Below are positions 24,469 to 34,194 of a DNA stretch of 64,000 bases, one piece after another. The notes beneath the pieces were generated by a model. It was given only the letters and a program-made list of their open reading frames with translations. It ran no database searches and was not told the origin of the DNA. The first letter of the stretch is position 1, and each line of letters begins with the position of its first letter. The stretch covers positions 6,687,501 through 6,751,500 of the forward strand of contig NC_070560.1 in assembly GCF_026914185.1 (NCBI RefSeq), in the 5' to 3' direction. Source of the DNA: Puccinia triticina. Taxonomy: Eukaryota; Basidiomycota; Pucciniomycetes; Pucciniales; Pucciniaceae. The position numbers and the translations under genes are program-made.

Positions 24469-25010
24469 GACCTGTGCAATCTGGGACCCCCACAGATGTT
24501 GGTTGAGACCCAAAAAGCCTAAATTTTTGCAGGGAAATCCAGCTTTTTGGGCTCTAGATCACTTCTGGGAGGCCCTCAGATCTTGACAGGAAGGCATCCA
24601 CTCTAAGGATTAATAAAGACACGGATTGGGGGTTACCAGAGTTTACAGTTGCGTATGTCACAGAGCTGTACACCCCAGGGCTTGGGCTCAATCCTTCTGT
24701 CACAAGACAGAACCTTCCCTGCAACAACATATGGCCAAGGTACGTGCCCCGTGCCAGGCCTACTGAAGGGGGGTCACACCAGACCAAAAGCTTCCAGGTG
24801 GTCAAGGACACATGGCCTGAGGTCATACAACTCAACACACGCTATTCATGGTATGAAACAGCCCTGACCACGTGTGGCAAGCCAAATGCAGCCAGCGCAG
24901 AAACATGGGCTTGGATTTTGTCTGCCTGGCACATGCATTGATGCAGAAAGTGGCACATAGAACAGTCAAAAAATAGTAGGGGTTTTATTGTGCACAAATA
25001 TGGGAAATAC
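24469..25010. other. Non-coding repeat-rich spacer
   Basis: Only small ORFs (below 95 codons) with no motif. The first 130 bp continue the AAATCTGG/GATCTGGG-like composition of the preceding element. Confidence 0.3.
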
Positions 25011-25013
25011 AAA

Positions 25014-25173
25014 AGCCCCAATTGGCTGCTGCGTTATACGTCATAAATGGTTGAATTTATGACGCTGCAACCCAAAGTTTGCCCCCCGTTGCCGCCAAAA
25101 CTTTGAAACCCCCGGGGGTTGCGCGTCATAAATTTGACCATTTATGTTGTATAACGCGGCAGCCAAACGGGCC
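25014..25173. mobile_element. Palindromic MITE (160 bp), GGCCC-TTTGGCTGC family, copy 1
   Basis: The ends AGCCCCAATTGGCTGCTGCG and CGCGGCAGCCAAACGGGCC are inverted repeats, and the interior folds (CGTCATAAATGGTTGAATTT versus AAATTTGACCATTTATG). It is flanked by AAA on both sides. A second copy in inverted orientation lies at 44983-45143. Confidence 0.8.
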
Positions 25174-25816
25174 AAAGTAATATGCACACATTTAAAGTGA
25201 GAGAAGAAATTATGTCCAGTACAATTTACAAACAAAAACAGAAGACATGGAGAAAAGAATAGCTTGGAAGCAGAGTTCACTAACAAGTTCCAGAGAGGGC
25301 AGTCACCTTGGTGATGTACAATATTTGCCAAAGTAGCCATCTTTGCCGCCACTTTGAGCTTGGTGGTAGCAAGATGCTATCCAGATTTGGCTGAGGTAAA
25401 AGATTTTCTGCAAAGGAGGCATCACCAAAAGTGGGCCAGCTATGCTAACATTAGCGCTAGCATAGCGTAGTGTTAGCTTTTTTAAGATACACCACATTGG
25501 CGCCAGTGTTAGCGGCCAGATTTGCCGGCTAACACTACTAACTAGAAAAAAGTGCTGGTGCAGCGCTAGCAGTTGTTTTTTTATGGCCGCTAACACTGTT
25601 TTTTTTTCTGGATAGTGTTAGCTTAAAAGAAAGCTACACTAAATTTTAGCCTAGCTTTTGTGTATGCTAGCGCCGCGTGAGGAAAAAACTGGGCAGAAAC
25701 AGCCCAATTTTGTCCTTGTGCAACTCCAGGCATTAAACTGGGCAGGAATAACACCCCAGTTTTTTGCTGCAGTCATGCAAATACAGGAACAAAACTAGAC
25801 TTTTGTTTCTGCCCAG
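25174..25816. repeat. GCTAACAC/GTTAGCG-rich hairpin region
   Basis: From about 25440 to 25690 the words GTTAGC, GCTAAC and GCTAGC recur on both strands, forming many short hairpins. A similar block lies at 32535-32760. The two blocks bracket the DIRS-like element, so that element may have inserted into such a repeat, but I could not align the flanks base by base. Confidence 0.45.
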
Positions 25817-26285
25817 TTCTCCCACCCTAGCGCAGCAGGATTTTATTCAGCTACTGGACGGAGACCGGACCCGCAGGGGGAGGTCGCCCAGGTCCAAGCA
25901 CGCGAGCGAGAGCGCCCAGTCTGGAGACTAGGGAGTCGAAGCTAGATTAAGATTTATTAGGTTTAGGACCGGGCTCATGCACCTGCCACGACAACCTTCA
26001 TAATCTAGCTCCCCGCGACTCTCCTAGCCCTGCATCATCCCTAGCGCTCTCCGCCACCTCTCTACTGCTCATCGGATTGCGCATTTTCTCAGTTTTTACG
26101 ATTTTTTAGGTTTACGCATTTGCATAGTAACCTTACAACATCCATCGTACACCCTTGCATCCATCAGCTCTTTACTCACAATAGCTCCTTACTTGCACGA
26201 CTCAATTCTCAGTCACTCGCAAATCCTCAGTCACTCGCACGACTCAATCTCCAGTCACACGATCTCACATTCGATATAATTGGAC

Positions 26286-28083
26286 ATGGTTGAAGAAATG
26301 GCAAAGCAATCGGCCAAGAGACTCAACAAGTCGGCAGATATTCCAAGTGCACCAGAGGCACCTGTCGAAGGAGCATTAGGACGTGGTATCCAACATCCAG
26401 GGGCGGGCGCGGCAGATCAAGAAGCGGTTCGTGAGATAGGGACGGAGAACTTAAGTGGTTAGTTCTCCTTCGATGGGGTGAAGCAACCAAAGTAGCTGGT
26501 TAGCTGATTCAAATCTTCATGCGGATTCTTTCTGTAAAGGTGACGCTATGACGAAGGGCAAGGATGCGTCAAATGACACCAAAAGTGAAGATAGTTTCAA
26601 GGGTTAGTCATCGCTATCTTATAGCTCCCAAAGTCGCTGGGTAGCATAAAGATCAATTATAATATCAATCGTATTTTGCTTGATATTGATTCTCGTCATT
26701 TTATATTTAAATAATGAATCGTATTTTGCTCGATGTCATTTAGAGATTCCGAATCCTTCAAAAGATAGTCAAAATCAAGATATGGCATCCCGTTACAAGG
26801 CCATCTTGTCTAATTTACCGTTAATAGTTGATCCGGACGTGGTGACTGTGACCGATCCCTCCCTAGTCGGCAAAACGACTGTGACCGATCCCTCCAATCT
26901 AGTTGGCAACACCGCTAGCACCATCAGTAACATGGCTGCTCAAGACAAGACGGATCGTCAAGAGATTTGGGAGCGAGCTAGAGAAGCCTTCGATAAAGGA
27001 GATAAAAAGTCTACCGACTTCTTCTTGAGATTATACAGAAAGATGGATAACAATACTTCTCTATTGGCCCCAGATAAACCAGATCTCTTAAGATCTTGTT
27101 CAAACGACGCGGTCAACCCGGCAGTTAACGCGGTGAAGAGACCTGTCGACAAAACGACAATTGTGTTCATCAAGGGGTCTCTACCTAATCACTTTGATGT
27201 CGGATTTACTCCATACTTTGATCGCAACATCCGGGAGTTCCGTGGACCCATTCCTTTAACAATTTTCGATAAGAATTGGCAACAAGACGCTATTCACTAT
27301 TACACTAATCGAAGATCGAGAGGGGATGAGAAGGATGGGAATTACATCGGTTACGAGTATCCAAACGAATGGACGCAGACGTTCAGTAAATGGACGACAA
27401 ATCATCGTAATTTCTACATAACTTTCAGAGATATGTATGGTTATACGGAATTTGCGAAATGGATCTTGGTTCATAAAGAAAATGTGGACAAGATTGTTGG
27501 GGAGGAAGGATTCATGACGGCCTTTCGATACGATATGATCGTGCGACAAAATGCCTTTTCCTATCAAGTAAAGACCGATTCAGGTGAAATATCAGCCGTG
27601 GATATTTCTATGTATCGGGACGATGTCAAGCGGGAGGCTTGGCGGATCACTTTGTCCCTCGGGGAGAATGACAAAACGGACAATCCCTATGCGATTGGTG
27701 CTAAGAAATTCGGTTTTGATCCGAATACGGGCAAGCAACGCGTTAAAGCTCAGAAAGTAGGAGAAGATCAACCAAGGAACAAATCTGTCTCTGGACGCGG
27801 GAGGGGCGGCCATCGTAGTAGAGGGTTTGGCGAAAGGTGGGGTCAAGAAAGACGCAACTCAGATTACGGAGGTTATCATGATTACCACCAAGAAGAAAAT
27901 TTTTACAAACGACCGAGAGACCATGGATATGGAGAAGGCCAAGGGGGTAGAGGAAACAATTATGGAGGTTATCATGGCGCCTATAATAGGGATCGTGGCG
28001 GCTATGGAAAGGATCAAGGAACCTCCAGGGGTTTTAAGAAGAAAGACAATTCCTCTTCTTCAGCTAAAGACAAAGAGAACTAG
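26286..28083 (+). CDS. ORF1 (gag-like) of the DIRS-like element, two introns
   Basis: Three exons join in phase to about 524 aa: 26286-26457, 26540-26602 and 26744-28083. Both introns have GT donors of the form G/GTTAGT and AG acceptors, and each junction keeps the frame, which argues for real splicing. The second exon and start of the third give DSFKEIPNPSKDSQNQ. The C-terminal 110 residues are rich in Gly, Arg and Tyr (GRGRGGHRSRGFG, NNYGGYHGAYN), as expected for RNA binding by a gag-like protein. The central part, with FTPYFDRNIREFRGPIPL, is not a domain I recognise. If splicing is wrong, translation could start within exon 3 and give a protein of about 430 aa or more. Confidence 0.7.
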
Positions 28084-28268
28084 TGGGCCTTTTTCTCCCA
28101 TCCTTTTTAAAGAATTTTTTGACTTCCTGTTGTTACCTTGTGGTTGAAATTGCACGGTTTGCGGGGCGCCTCATTGTTAGCCGTCATTCCTGACGTTGGT
28201 TGCATTTTTCATCTCTGGTTATTTTTAATTTTTGTTCTAAAAATAGTGTAGAGACTGTAAAATGAAGA

Positions 28269-28354
28269 TGTGTCTGGTGAGAGTCGAACTCACAACCTCA
28301 GCTATGCTGAGACACATACTAGAGTGCTGCCTTTACCAACTAGGCTACAGACGC
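28269..28354 (-). tRNA. Class II tRNA-like sequence inside LTR1
   Basis: This is the reverse-orientation copy of the 86-nt unit described for 28762-28847, with the same arms. It probably does not act as a normal tRNA gene because its anticodon stem is poorly paired. Confidence 0.5.
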
Positions 28355-28761
28355 TTGTGGCTGCCAGCTGGGTGGTTGGTTTGTAGTGCTCATGGGTCGA
28401 TCCAACAGCCCTCCATACTGTGGTGATACATCATGGTAGCAGACTAACAGACAACTCAACAAGCTACCTGAGCGCAACTCGCTTACAATAGAGACTTGAT
28501 GAATTTGTGAATGCTTACTTGTAAGACCACACAAACCCCTATAAGCCTACATCTAGATCACGGGTTCAATCCCTACACTGATCATCTTTCCTGGGTCTCA
28601 TTCCCACTCTCTCTTGGGGTCAATCCCCACTTCCCATCATGTAGCAAGGGGGGGTGTTGAGTTGTCTGTTAGTCTGCTACCATGATGTATCACCACAGTA
28701 TGGAGGGCTGTCGGATTGACCCATGAGCACTACCAACCAACCACCCATCTGGCAGCCACAA

Positions 28762-28847
28762 GCGTCTGTAGCCTAGTTGGTAAAGGCAGCACTCTAGTAT
28801 GTGTCTCAGCATAGCTGAGGTTGTGAGTTCGACTCTCACCAGACACA
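28762..28847 (+). tRNA. Class II tRNA-like sequence inside LTR2
   Basis: The acceptor strands GCGTCTG and CAGACAC pair with one mismatch. The D arm contains an A-box-like TAGCCTAGTTGG. A perfect variable arm (CTCAGC-ATA-GCTGAG) marks class II (Leu/Ser type), and the T arm GTGAG-TTCGACT-CTCAC gives a B box. The discriminator base is A, as in tRNA-Leu. The anticodon stem around CTCTAGTATG is weak, so no anticodon is assigned. A T4 run follows at 28854-28857, suitable as an RNA polymerase III stop. It is probably a tRNA-derived internal promoter captured by the LTR rather than a working tRNA. Confidence 0.55.
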
Positions 28848-29183
28848 TCTTCATTTTACAGCCTCTACAGGTTATGAGCCCAGAGCTACCTGAGCGCTAC
28901 TTGCTTACAATAGAGACTTGATGAATTTGTGAATGCTTACTTGTAAGACCACGCAAACCCCTATAAGCCTACATCTAGATCACGGGTTCAATCCCTACGC
29001 TGATCATCTTTCCTGGGTCTCATTCCCACTCTCTCTTGGGGTCAATCCCCACTTCCCATCATGTAGCAAGGGGGGGTGTTGAGTTGTCTGTTAGTCTGCT
29101 ACCATGATGTATCACCACAGTATGGAGGGCTGTTGGATCGACCCATGAGCACTACCAACCAACCACCCAGCTGGCAGCCACAA

Positions 29184-29270
29184 GCGTCTGTAGCCTAGTT
29201 GGTAAAAGGCAGCACTCTAGTATGTGTCTCAGCATAGCTGAGGTTGTGAGTTCGACTCTCACCAGACACA
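29184..29270 (+). tRNA. Class II tRNA-like sequence inside LTR3
   Basis: This is the same unit as in LTR2 with one extra A in the D loop (GGTAAAAGGC), giving 87 nt. All other arms and the downstream T4 run are kept. Confidence 0.5.
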
Positions 29271-29334
29271 TCTTCATTTTACAGTCTCTACAAATAGCTG
29301 GCAGGACAATGTAACATTGGTTAAAGACACATGT

Positions 29335-30981
29335 ATGATTGACGGGATAGTCCCGAAATTACCTGTTGCGGTTAAGTGTGAGATGAACTTGTCCGAGTGG
29401 GAGACCGCTCTCAAGGAGAGCAATCTACTCCCGGAATACAAAGACATTTTACATGGTTTTGAATTCGGATTCAACCAAGGAATCCCAGAACACAGATTAG
29501 GTGAACTTGATTGCTTTACTCCGGACAATCATGCATCATCGGAGAAAGCCAAACCTAAGATTGAGGAATCCATCGCAAAGGAGTTAGCAGCTCAGCAAAT
29601 GTTTGGTCCGTTCTCAAAACAACAGATGATAAACGCCTTCGGATTCTTCAGGTCGAACCCTCTGGGAGCCGTGGTTAACGGGGACGGGGCAATTCGTCCA
29701 ATCAATGATTTGTCCTTTCCAAGGAATGATCCGTCCATCTCTTCCGTGAACTCTTTCGTAAATAAGGCGGACTTTGAAACGACGTGGGACGACTTCAATT
29801 GGGTTTCAAAATTTTTCGCCGAAGATGCTAGACCGCTTGAATTGGCGCTGTTTGACTGGGAAAAAGCCTACCGGCAGATTCCAACTCCCTTGTGCCAATG
29901 GAAGTATTTGACCGTTAAGGACTTCAACGGCAATTTCCTCGTCGACACGCGCATTACTTTTGGCGGAGTCGCAGGATGTGGATCCTTCGGCCGACCCGCA
30001 GATGCTTGGAAGCAGATTATGAAGAACCACTTCGATTTGGTAACGATTTTTAGATGGGTGGACGATAATTTGTTCATTAGAATTCAAGGAAGCGCCGTAA
30101 CCATGGAAGAAGTGGTAGAAAAGTCCACGAAACTAGGAGTTCTGACAAACAAATCAAAGTATTCTCCTTTCAGTAACGAACAGAAGTTCATTGGGTTTGT
30201 GTGGAACGGTGTTGACAAAACGGTACGGCTCCCAGACGGGAAAATCCAAAAGCACCTACAACAGATCCAACCGTATCTATCTAAAGGCGCGCGGTTCGAT
30301 CATGAAGATGTCGAGGTCCTAGTTGGACGGCTCAATCATGTCTCTTATATACTACCGCACTTGCGGTGCCATCTAAACTCACTGTATAGATGGCTGATGT
30401 CCTGGCAATACAGAAGGGCATTACGGGAAACACCCCCTGATGTTTTGGCTGACCTTGAAGTGTGGAAGTCAACACTCGAGAACTTCGAAAACACCAGAAT
30501 AATCAATTACGGACCTCCTCTTGATATTGGTTGGGTAGGAGACGCTTCGACGTCATTCGGGATCGGTGTGCTGGTGGGGAAACACTGGGCACAGTTTAAG
30601 CTTCACAACCCTGGAGACGGTAAGACCCGAATCTCCTATCTGGAGACGGTTGCAATTCGCCTCGGCCTCCTTATGGTCCTCAAGCTACGAAGCCAGAGGG
30701 GGAAGTCGTTAGTAGTATGGACTGACAATACAACAACCAAAAATGGAATCAACAATAAGAAATCGCGCGATATACACTCAAACGGGGAGTGGATTGAGAT
30801 TCAGAAACTCCTGATCAGGGAGGGTATAAACTTAATAGCTAAAAGAGTCACATCAAAGGATAATAAAGCGGACGCCCTGTCGCGAGGGATACGCTTGGGT
30901 CAGAATGTGAAACATCAATTGGTTGTTCCCATCCCATCGGATCTTGACCACATCTTGTCCCAAGTTGTCTTCTTAATCTGA
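29335..30981 (+). CDS. Reverse transcriptase-RNase H (ORF2) of the DIRS-like element
   Basis: The frame is open from the insertion edge (29293) to 30981; the first ATG is at 29335. Reverse transcriptase motifs are RPINDLSFPRNDPSISSVN, then LFDWEKAYRQIP (motif A), FGGVAGCGSFGRPADAW (motif B) and RWVDDNLF (motif C, with V in place of the usual M/A before DD). RNase H follows (GDASTSFGIGVLVG; YLETVAI; WTDNTTTKNG; KADALSRG). This order and the divergent FxDD/WVDD-type box are usual in DIRS-order elements, which copy RNA and integrate as circles with a tyrosine recombinase. Before the TRIM inserted, the frame ran upstream to at least 28194 without an ATG, so its translation may need reinitiation or splicing. 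No stop or frameshift is seen. Confidence 0.9.
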   Translation: MIDGIVPKLPVAVKCEMNLSEWETALKESNLLPEYKDILHGFEFGFNQGIPEHRLGELDCFTPDNHASSEKAKPKIEESIAKELAAQQMFGPFSKQQMINAFGFFRSNPLGAVVNGDGAIRPINDLSFPRNDPSISSVNSFVNKADFETTWDDFNWVSKFFAEDARPLELALFDWEKAYRQIPTPLCQWKYLTVKDFNGNFLVDTRITFGGVAGCGSFGRPADAWKQIMKNHFDLVTIFRWVDDNLFIRIQGSAVTMEEVVEKSTKLGVLTNKSKYSPFSNEQKFIGFVWNGVDKTVRLPDGKIQKHLQQIQPYLSKGARFDHEDVEVLVGRLNHVSYILPHLRCHLNSLYRWLMSWQYRRALRETPPDVLADLEVWKSTLENFENTRIINYGPPLDIGWVGDASTSFGIGVLVGKHWAQFKLHNPGDGKTRISYLETVAIRLGLLMVLKLRSQRGKSLVVWTDNTTTKNGINNKKSRDIHSNGEWIEIQKLLIREGINLIAKRVTSKDNKADALSRGIRLGQNVKHQLVVPIPSDLDHILSQVVFLI

Positions 30982-31052
30982 ATCCATTTCCTGTATTTTC
31001 CGGCTTGTTGTTGCAGCTACGTTACTTTTGATTCACTTTACTCGCTACAATC

Positions 31053-32099
31053 ATGGGCAGATTGGCCTCTGTTAATTTGAAAGACTTCACGTCCACTGGC
31101 CATACCTTAAAGAAGCCTTCGGATTTGGACCTCTTGGTATTACAAGGGTGGGACGCAGGCACACTACGTAGCTACAATTCGGCGGTAAGGAAGTTCCTCC
31201 TCTTTAAGCGGGCGTCTGGCGACACTCGTTTCGAGCTCCCGGCCACGACTGAAGACATCTACCTGTTCTGCCTATGGGCAGGAAGAAAACCAGATACAAT
31301 TGATTCACACGAAATCTCCTCCACTACGATAGAGAAATATTTGCACGGCCTGAAAGCCTGGCACCTTTTCCACGACGTGAAGTACCCACAAACGGCGGAG
31401 AAGAAAATCAAACTCATGTTAAAAGGCTTGGCTAAAAGAGACGCCTTGCGCCCAGCGACCAAAAAGAAGAAAGCCGTCATGATATACGACCTCATTGCGT
31501 TAGTCAGGGAACTATTGAGTGGCGACGCGTTCGATTCGGCACTCATAGACCTGTGCGTGGTGGCCTTTTGGGGCTTGGCGAGGTTAGGAGAATTAACATA
31601 TACGTCAAAATCGGGAATTCCGAGTTTGGACGGAGGAATTCGAAAATCAGACGTGGTTTTTGCGGGTGACGGATCCACAGCAGCCATATCCTTACGGTTC
31701 GCTAAAACCGCCGACACGCGCGAAGTCCAACACTTGCGGCTGACGGCAACCGGTAACCTGCTCTGTCCGCTGAAGGCGATCAAGAGGAGGCTAGAAAACG
31801 GAAGCTCGCGCGATGAATCCTTATTCGGCTTCAACTCATCCATTGGCCGGGTCAACCTGACCAAAAATATGGTGCGAACACGTTTGACGCGGGCGTGGGT
31901 GACAATAGGAAGAAGCGGAATATCGGGTCACTCTTTTAGGGTAGGGGGGGCTTCGATTAGGAACGCACTGGGCGTGGACATCAAGACCATCTGCGGTTTA
32001 GGCCGGTGGAAGTCTTGCAGTTACAAACTCTATATCAGGTCCTACTCCGCTGCCGAGCTCTCCGCGACTATCGCCGCCCTGGAATTGTTGGATAAATGA
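31053..32099 (+). CDS. Tyrosine recombinase (ORF3) of the DIRS-like element
   Basis: The protein has 348 aa and starts 71 nt after ORF2. An N-terminal helical, core-binding-like part (DAGTLRSYNSAVRKFLLF) is followed by the catalytic part: Arg177 in GLARLGEL, His293 and Arg296 in GHSFRVGGAS, Trp319 in GLGRWKS, and Tyr327 or Tyr331 in YKLYIRSY. This is the R-H-x-x-R-Y set of tyrosine recombinases. The enzyme would integrate circular cDNA, replacing the DDE integrase of LTR elements. The reading frame is intact. A Crypton would carry such an enzyme alone, but here the linked reverse transcriptase settles the DIRS order. Confidence 0.92.
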   Translation: MGRLASVNLKDFTSTGHTLKKPSDLDLLVLQGWDAGTLRSYNSAVRKFLLFKRASGDTRFELPATTEDIYLFCLWAGRKPDTIDSHEISSTTIEKYLHGLKAWHLFHDVKYPQTAEKKIKLMLKGLAKRDALRPATKKKKAVMIYDLIALVRELLSGDAFDSALIDLCVVAFWGLARLGELTYTSKSGIPSLDGGIRKSDVVFAGDGSTAAISLRFAKTADTREVQHLRLTATGNLLCPLKAIKRRLENGSSRDESLFGFNSSIGRVNLTKNMVRTRLTRAWVTIGRSGISGHSFRVGGASIRNALGVDIKTICGLGRWKSCSYKLYIRSYSAAELSATIAALELLDK

Positions 32100-32534
32100 C
32101 GTATGATATCAGATGGAATATTAGTAGTAATTTCGGGTCTCTGCAGCATAAACTAGGTCGAAGTGTGGGGGTTCGTGAAGGCTCAGGCTTCTCCCTGAGT
32201 TAAGGGTATAGCCCAAACCCCCTCTCCACTCCGGCCAGGGTAGCCAATCCCATTCTTTCCTCTCTGCTTCAGGAGGAGAGGCTCCGAGTTGTTGGCGACC
32301 CTCCCTAGGGATCCTTCCTAGACAGGATGTGACACCCCGAAGGAAGCGAGGCCATAGCAAACTCGGGGCTCTCCGCCGAGACCCGAACACTGGCCCCGGT
32401 GAAAACCTACCGACAGGTAGGGACCACAAGGGCCTACGGGGTTACCTTAAACTACTGCGGCAGCAGTGAAGGTCATCCCGGAAACGTGTGCAGAAGATGA
32501 ACGAGAGGAGACGGCTTGGATCTACAGGGAGAGA
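32100..32534. other. 3' non-coding region of the DIRS-like element
   Basis: GC-rich sequence with a small hairpin CCTACCGACAGGTAGG near 32408. A terminal repeat matching the 5' end was looked for and not found by eye. Confidence 0.4.
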
Positions 32535-32760
32535 AAAATCAGTTAGCGCCTATCCCACTGCGCTAACCGTTGGTGTAGCGGTTTTTTTCTGCGCTAACAC
32601 ATTTTTTAGCGTTAACACAGGAAAAAAAGCTACGCTAAAACTCAGTGATAGCGTAATAAAATACCGCTAACACTACAGGAAAACGGGGCCTCTGTTACTG
32701 CCGCTACGCTAACGCTAAGTCGCTCTGTAGCGTAGTGAAGTGTAGCGGCCCACTGTCACC
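32535..32760. repeat. GCTAAC/GTTAGC hairpin repeat, second block
   Basis: CAGTTAGCGCC, GCGCTAACACA, GCTACGCTAA, CCGCTAACACT and CTACGCTAACGCTAAG recur over about 220 bp and fold on themselves, as in the block at 25440-25690. Confidence 0.5.
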
Positions 32761-34111
32761 AAGCTCCAATATGAGCTTCAAAAATCAGCTTGTTTGCCTC
32801 ACTCAGTACAGGTACACTATACACCCATGCAAAATACAATTCTTCTCACTCATGCTTGCCTATCCAACATATCCCAGGCACAAAATTCCTGCAGTTGCTT
32901 GCCCACTAAGGCCCAATAGGAGACTGGAAAGGTTGGTTGAGGCTGCAGGAGTGGGGATTGTTATCATGGCCTGACTGAATGGTTGTTGAAATCTTGTCTG
33001 CTGTTGTTGATGGACAATCAAAAAGCTGATAAAGGTGCAATGGAATCCAGAGGAGGCAGAAACTGGATTATACAGTGCAATTGAGATACAGGACCTATTC
33101 ATAGGAAGCTTTTGTAATACATTGAGTTAGGTGCTCAAGTTGTAATGTGCTGGATGGGGAGCATTTCCCCCCATGTGGTAACATAGCTTATATTTGGCTG
33201 TGTGATGATCACTGCCCTCTTTAGGAAATTCAAACCAAGATTCTGGATAGGCCAGGACAACTATTTATAACACCTTGGATCAGATGATGCAAAAAATACT
33301 GCAAGCTCCAAATCCAAAGCCAGTCAGCACCTTATATGTGGTAGGTGGTTCCAGAACCCAAGATGTTCTGAATTGTATATAAAATCTTCCCCCCCATCAC
33401 TGAACTGTTTTCAGAGTAAATATTGATACAAAAGAAAATGGATTACAATGAAATCACCCACCTCAATGGGTGGCAATAAGCATTTCCCTTCAATTGAGTA
33501 AATATGAACCTACAACAAACAAAAAGGCATTGGTCTCAGAGTTGTTACAGAGTCATCTAACCAGCTGTTAAGTTTTTACAGCTCATGAAAATATGCTGTA
33601 GTGTACCTCTCATAAGACACTCAAGACCCTGCATGTATAGAGCTCTAATTTCCTTTTGGGTTTGCAAGACAGAAGAAAAACCTTCAGATGGTCTTCATTT
33701 GATCATGTCCTGCTGGGGGTATGTGGGCATTACTGCCAGGATCCTGTGAAACTGTTTTGGGGATCTATAGTTATAGTTTAGATATAGTCTTACTAATGGA
33801 ATTACATAGGTTGTTGGGTTGGACAGTAGGGTGGCACTATCTTGCAACAAAGTTGAAAGGTTGCAAATCCACCACCTCTCTGAAAGCAGTGTGTGCCTGA
33901 AGGGGCTTGGCCTGGATTGGCTGTTGTGGTATTCATTCCCGTATTTCCATACAGAGAATACAGTCACCCGCTGGAAAGACCTGCATATCTCCAGCTGTTT
34001 AGGAGTCACATGGATTTCAACCTGTCAAAGGGATTGTTTCTCTTGCTTATTTATTTTATTCAAGCTGACTTTGCATTACATATGCATAATGAATATGCAT
34101 AATTTTGCATG
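32761..34111. other. Region without recognisable gene
   Basis: ORFs are short and overlap on both strands (for example 33695-34009 minus, 33819-34235 plus) without motifs. Low-complexity C runs occur at 33390. Nothing else is supported. Confidence 0.35.
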
Positions 34112-34194
34112 TACAGTGGTTTATCCAAAGTTTTCACCTCCACAATTTTCAATGCAGAAGCCAGGCCACAGACTTCAAGTCATGAGATTGGTTA

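Larger units (their letters stand above)
28247..29292. mobile_element. TRIM-like LTR element with three LTRs, first one inverted, TSD AATAG
   Basis: Three LTRs of 215-216 bp lie at 28247-28461 (inverted), 28655-28869 and 29077-29292. They begin TGTTGAG and end CTCTACA. The two internal segments (28462-28654 and 28870-29076, about 200 bp) are non-coding and end in the polypurine tract AGCAAGGGGGG. After LTR2 comes GGTTATGAGCCCAG (28870-28883), complementary to the anticodon arm of initiator tRNA-Met, the half-tRNA primer type used by Copia elements. The whole is flanked by AATAG (28242-28246 and 29293-29297). The small size and lack of genes fit a terminal-repeat retrotransposon in miniature. 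Movement would depend on a Copia element. Confidence 0.85.
25817..32534 (+). mobile_element. DIRS/Ngaro-like tyrosine-recombinase retrotransposon
   Basis: A gag-like ORF1, a reverse transcriptase/RNase H ORF2 and a tyrosine recombinase ORF3 follow one another on the plus strand. This order defines the DIRS order, and the absence of a methyltransferase domain points to Ngaro-like rather than DIRS1-like. About 460 bp of leader precede ORF1 and contain an imperfect stem (CTAGGGAGTCGAAGCTAGAT near 25930 against ATCTAGCTCCCCGCGACTC near 26003). The element boundaries are approximate: I could not identify the split or inverted terminal repeats expected for this order. All three ORFs are open, so the copy looks young. 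It is interrupted between ORF1 and ORF2 by the LTR insertion at 28247-29292. Confidence 0.8.

Noticed and set aside
28269..29270. Three ordinary host tRNA genes in a row
   Set aside because: They occur at the same place in each of three LTR copies and in both orientations with the LTRs, and their anticodon stem pairs badly. They belong to the mobile element.
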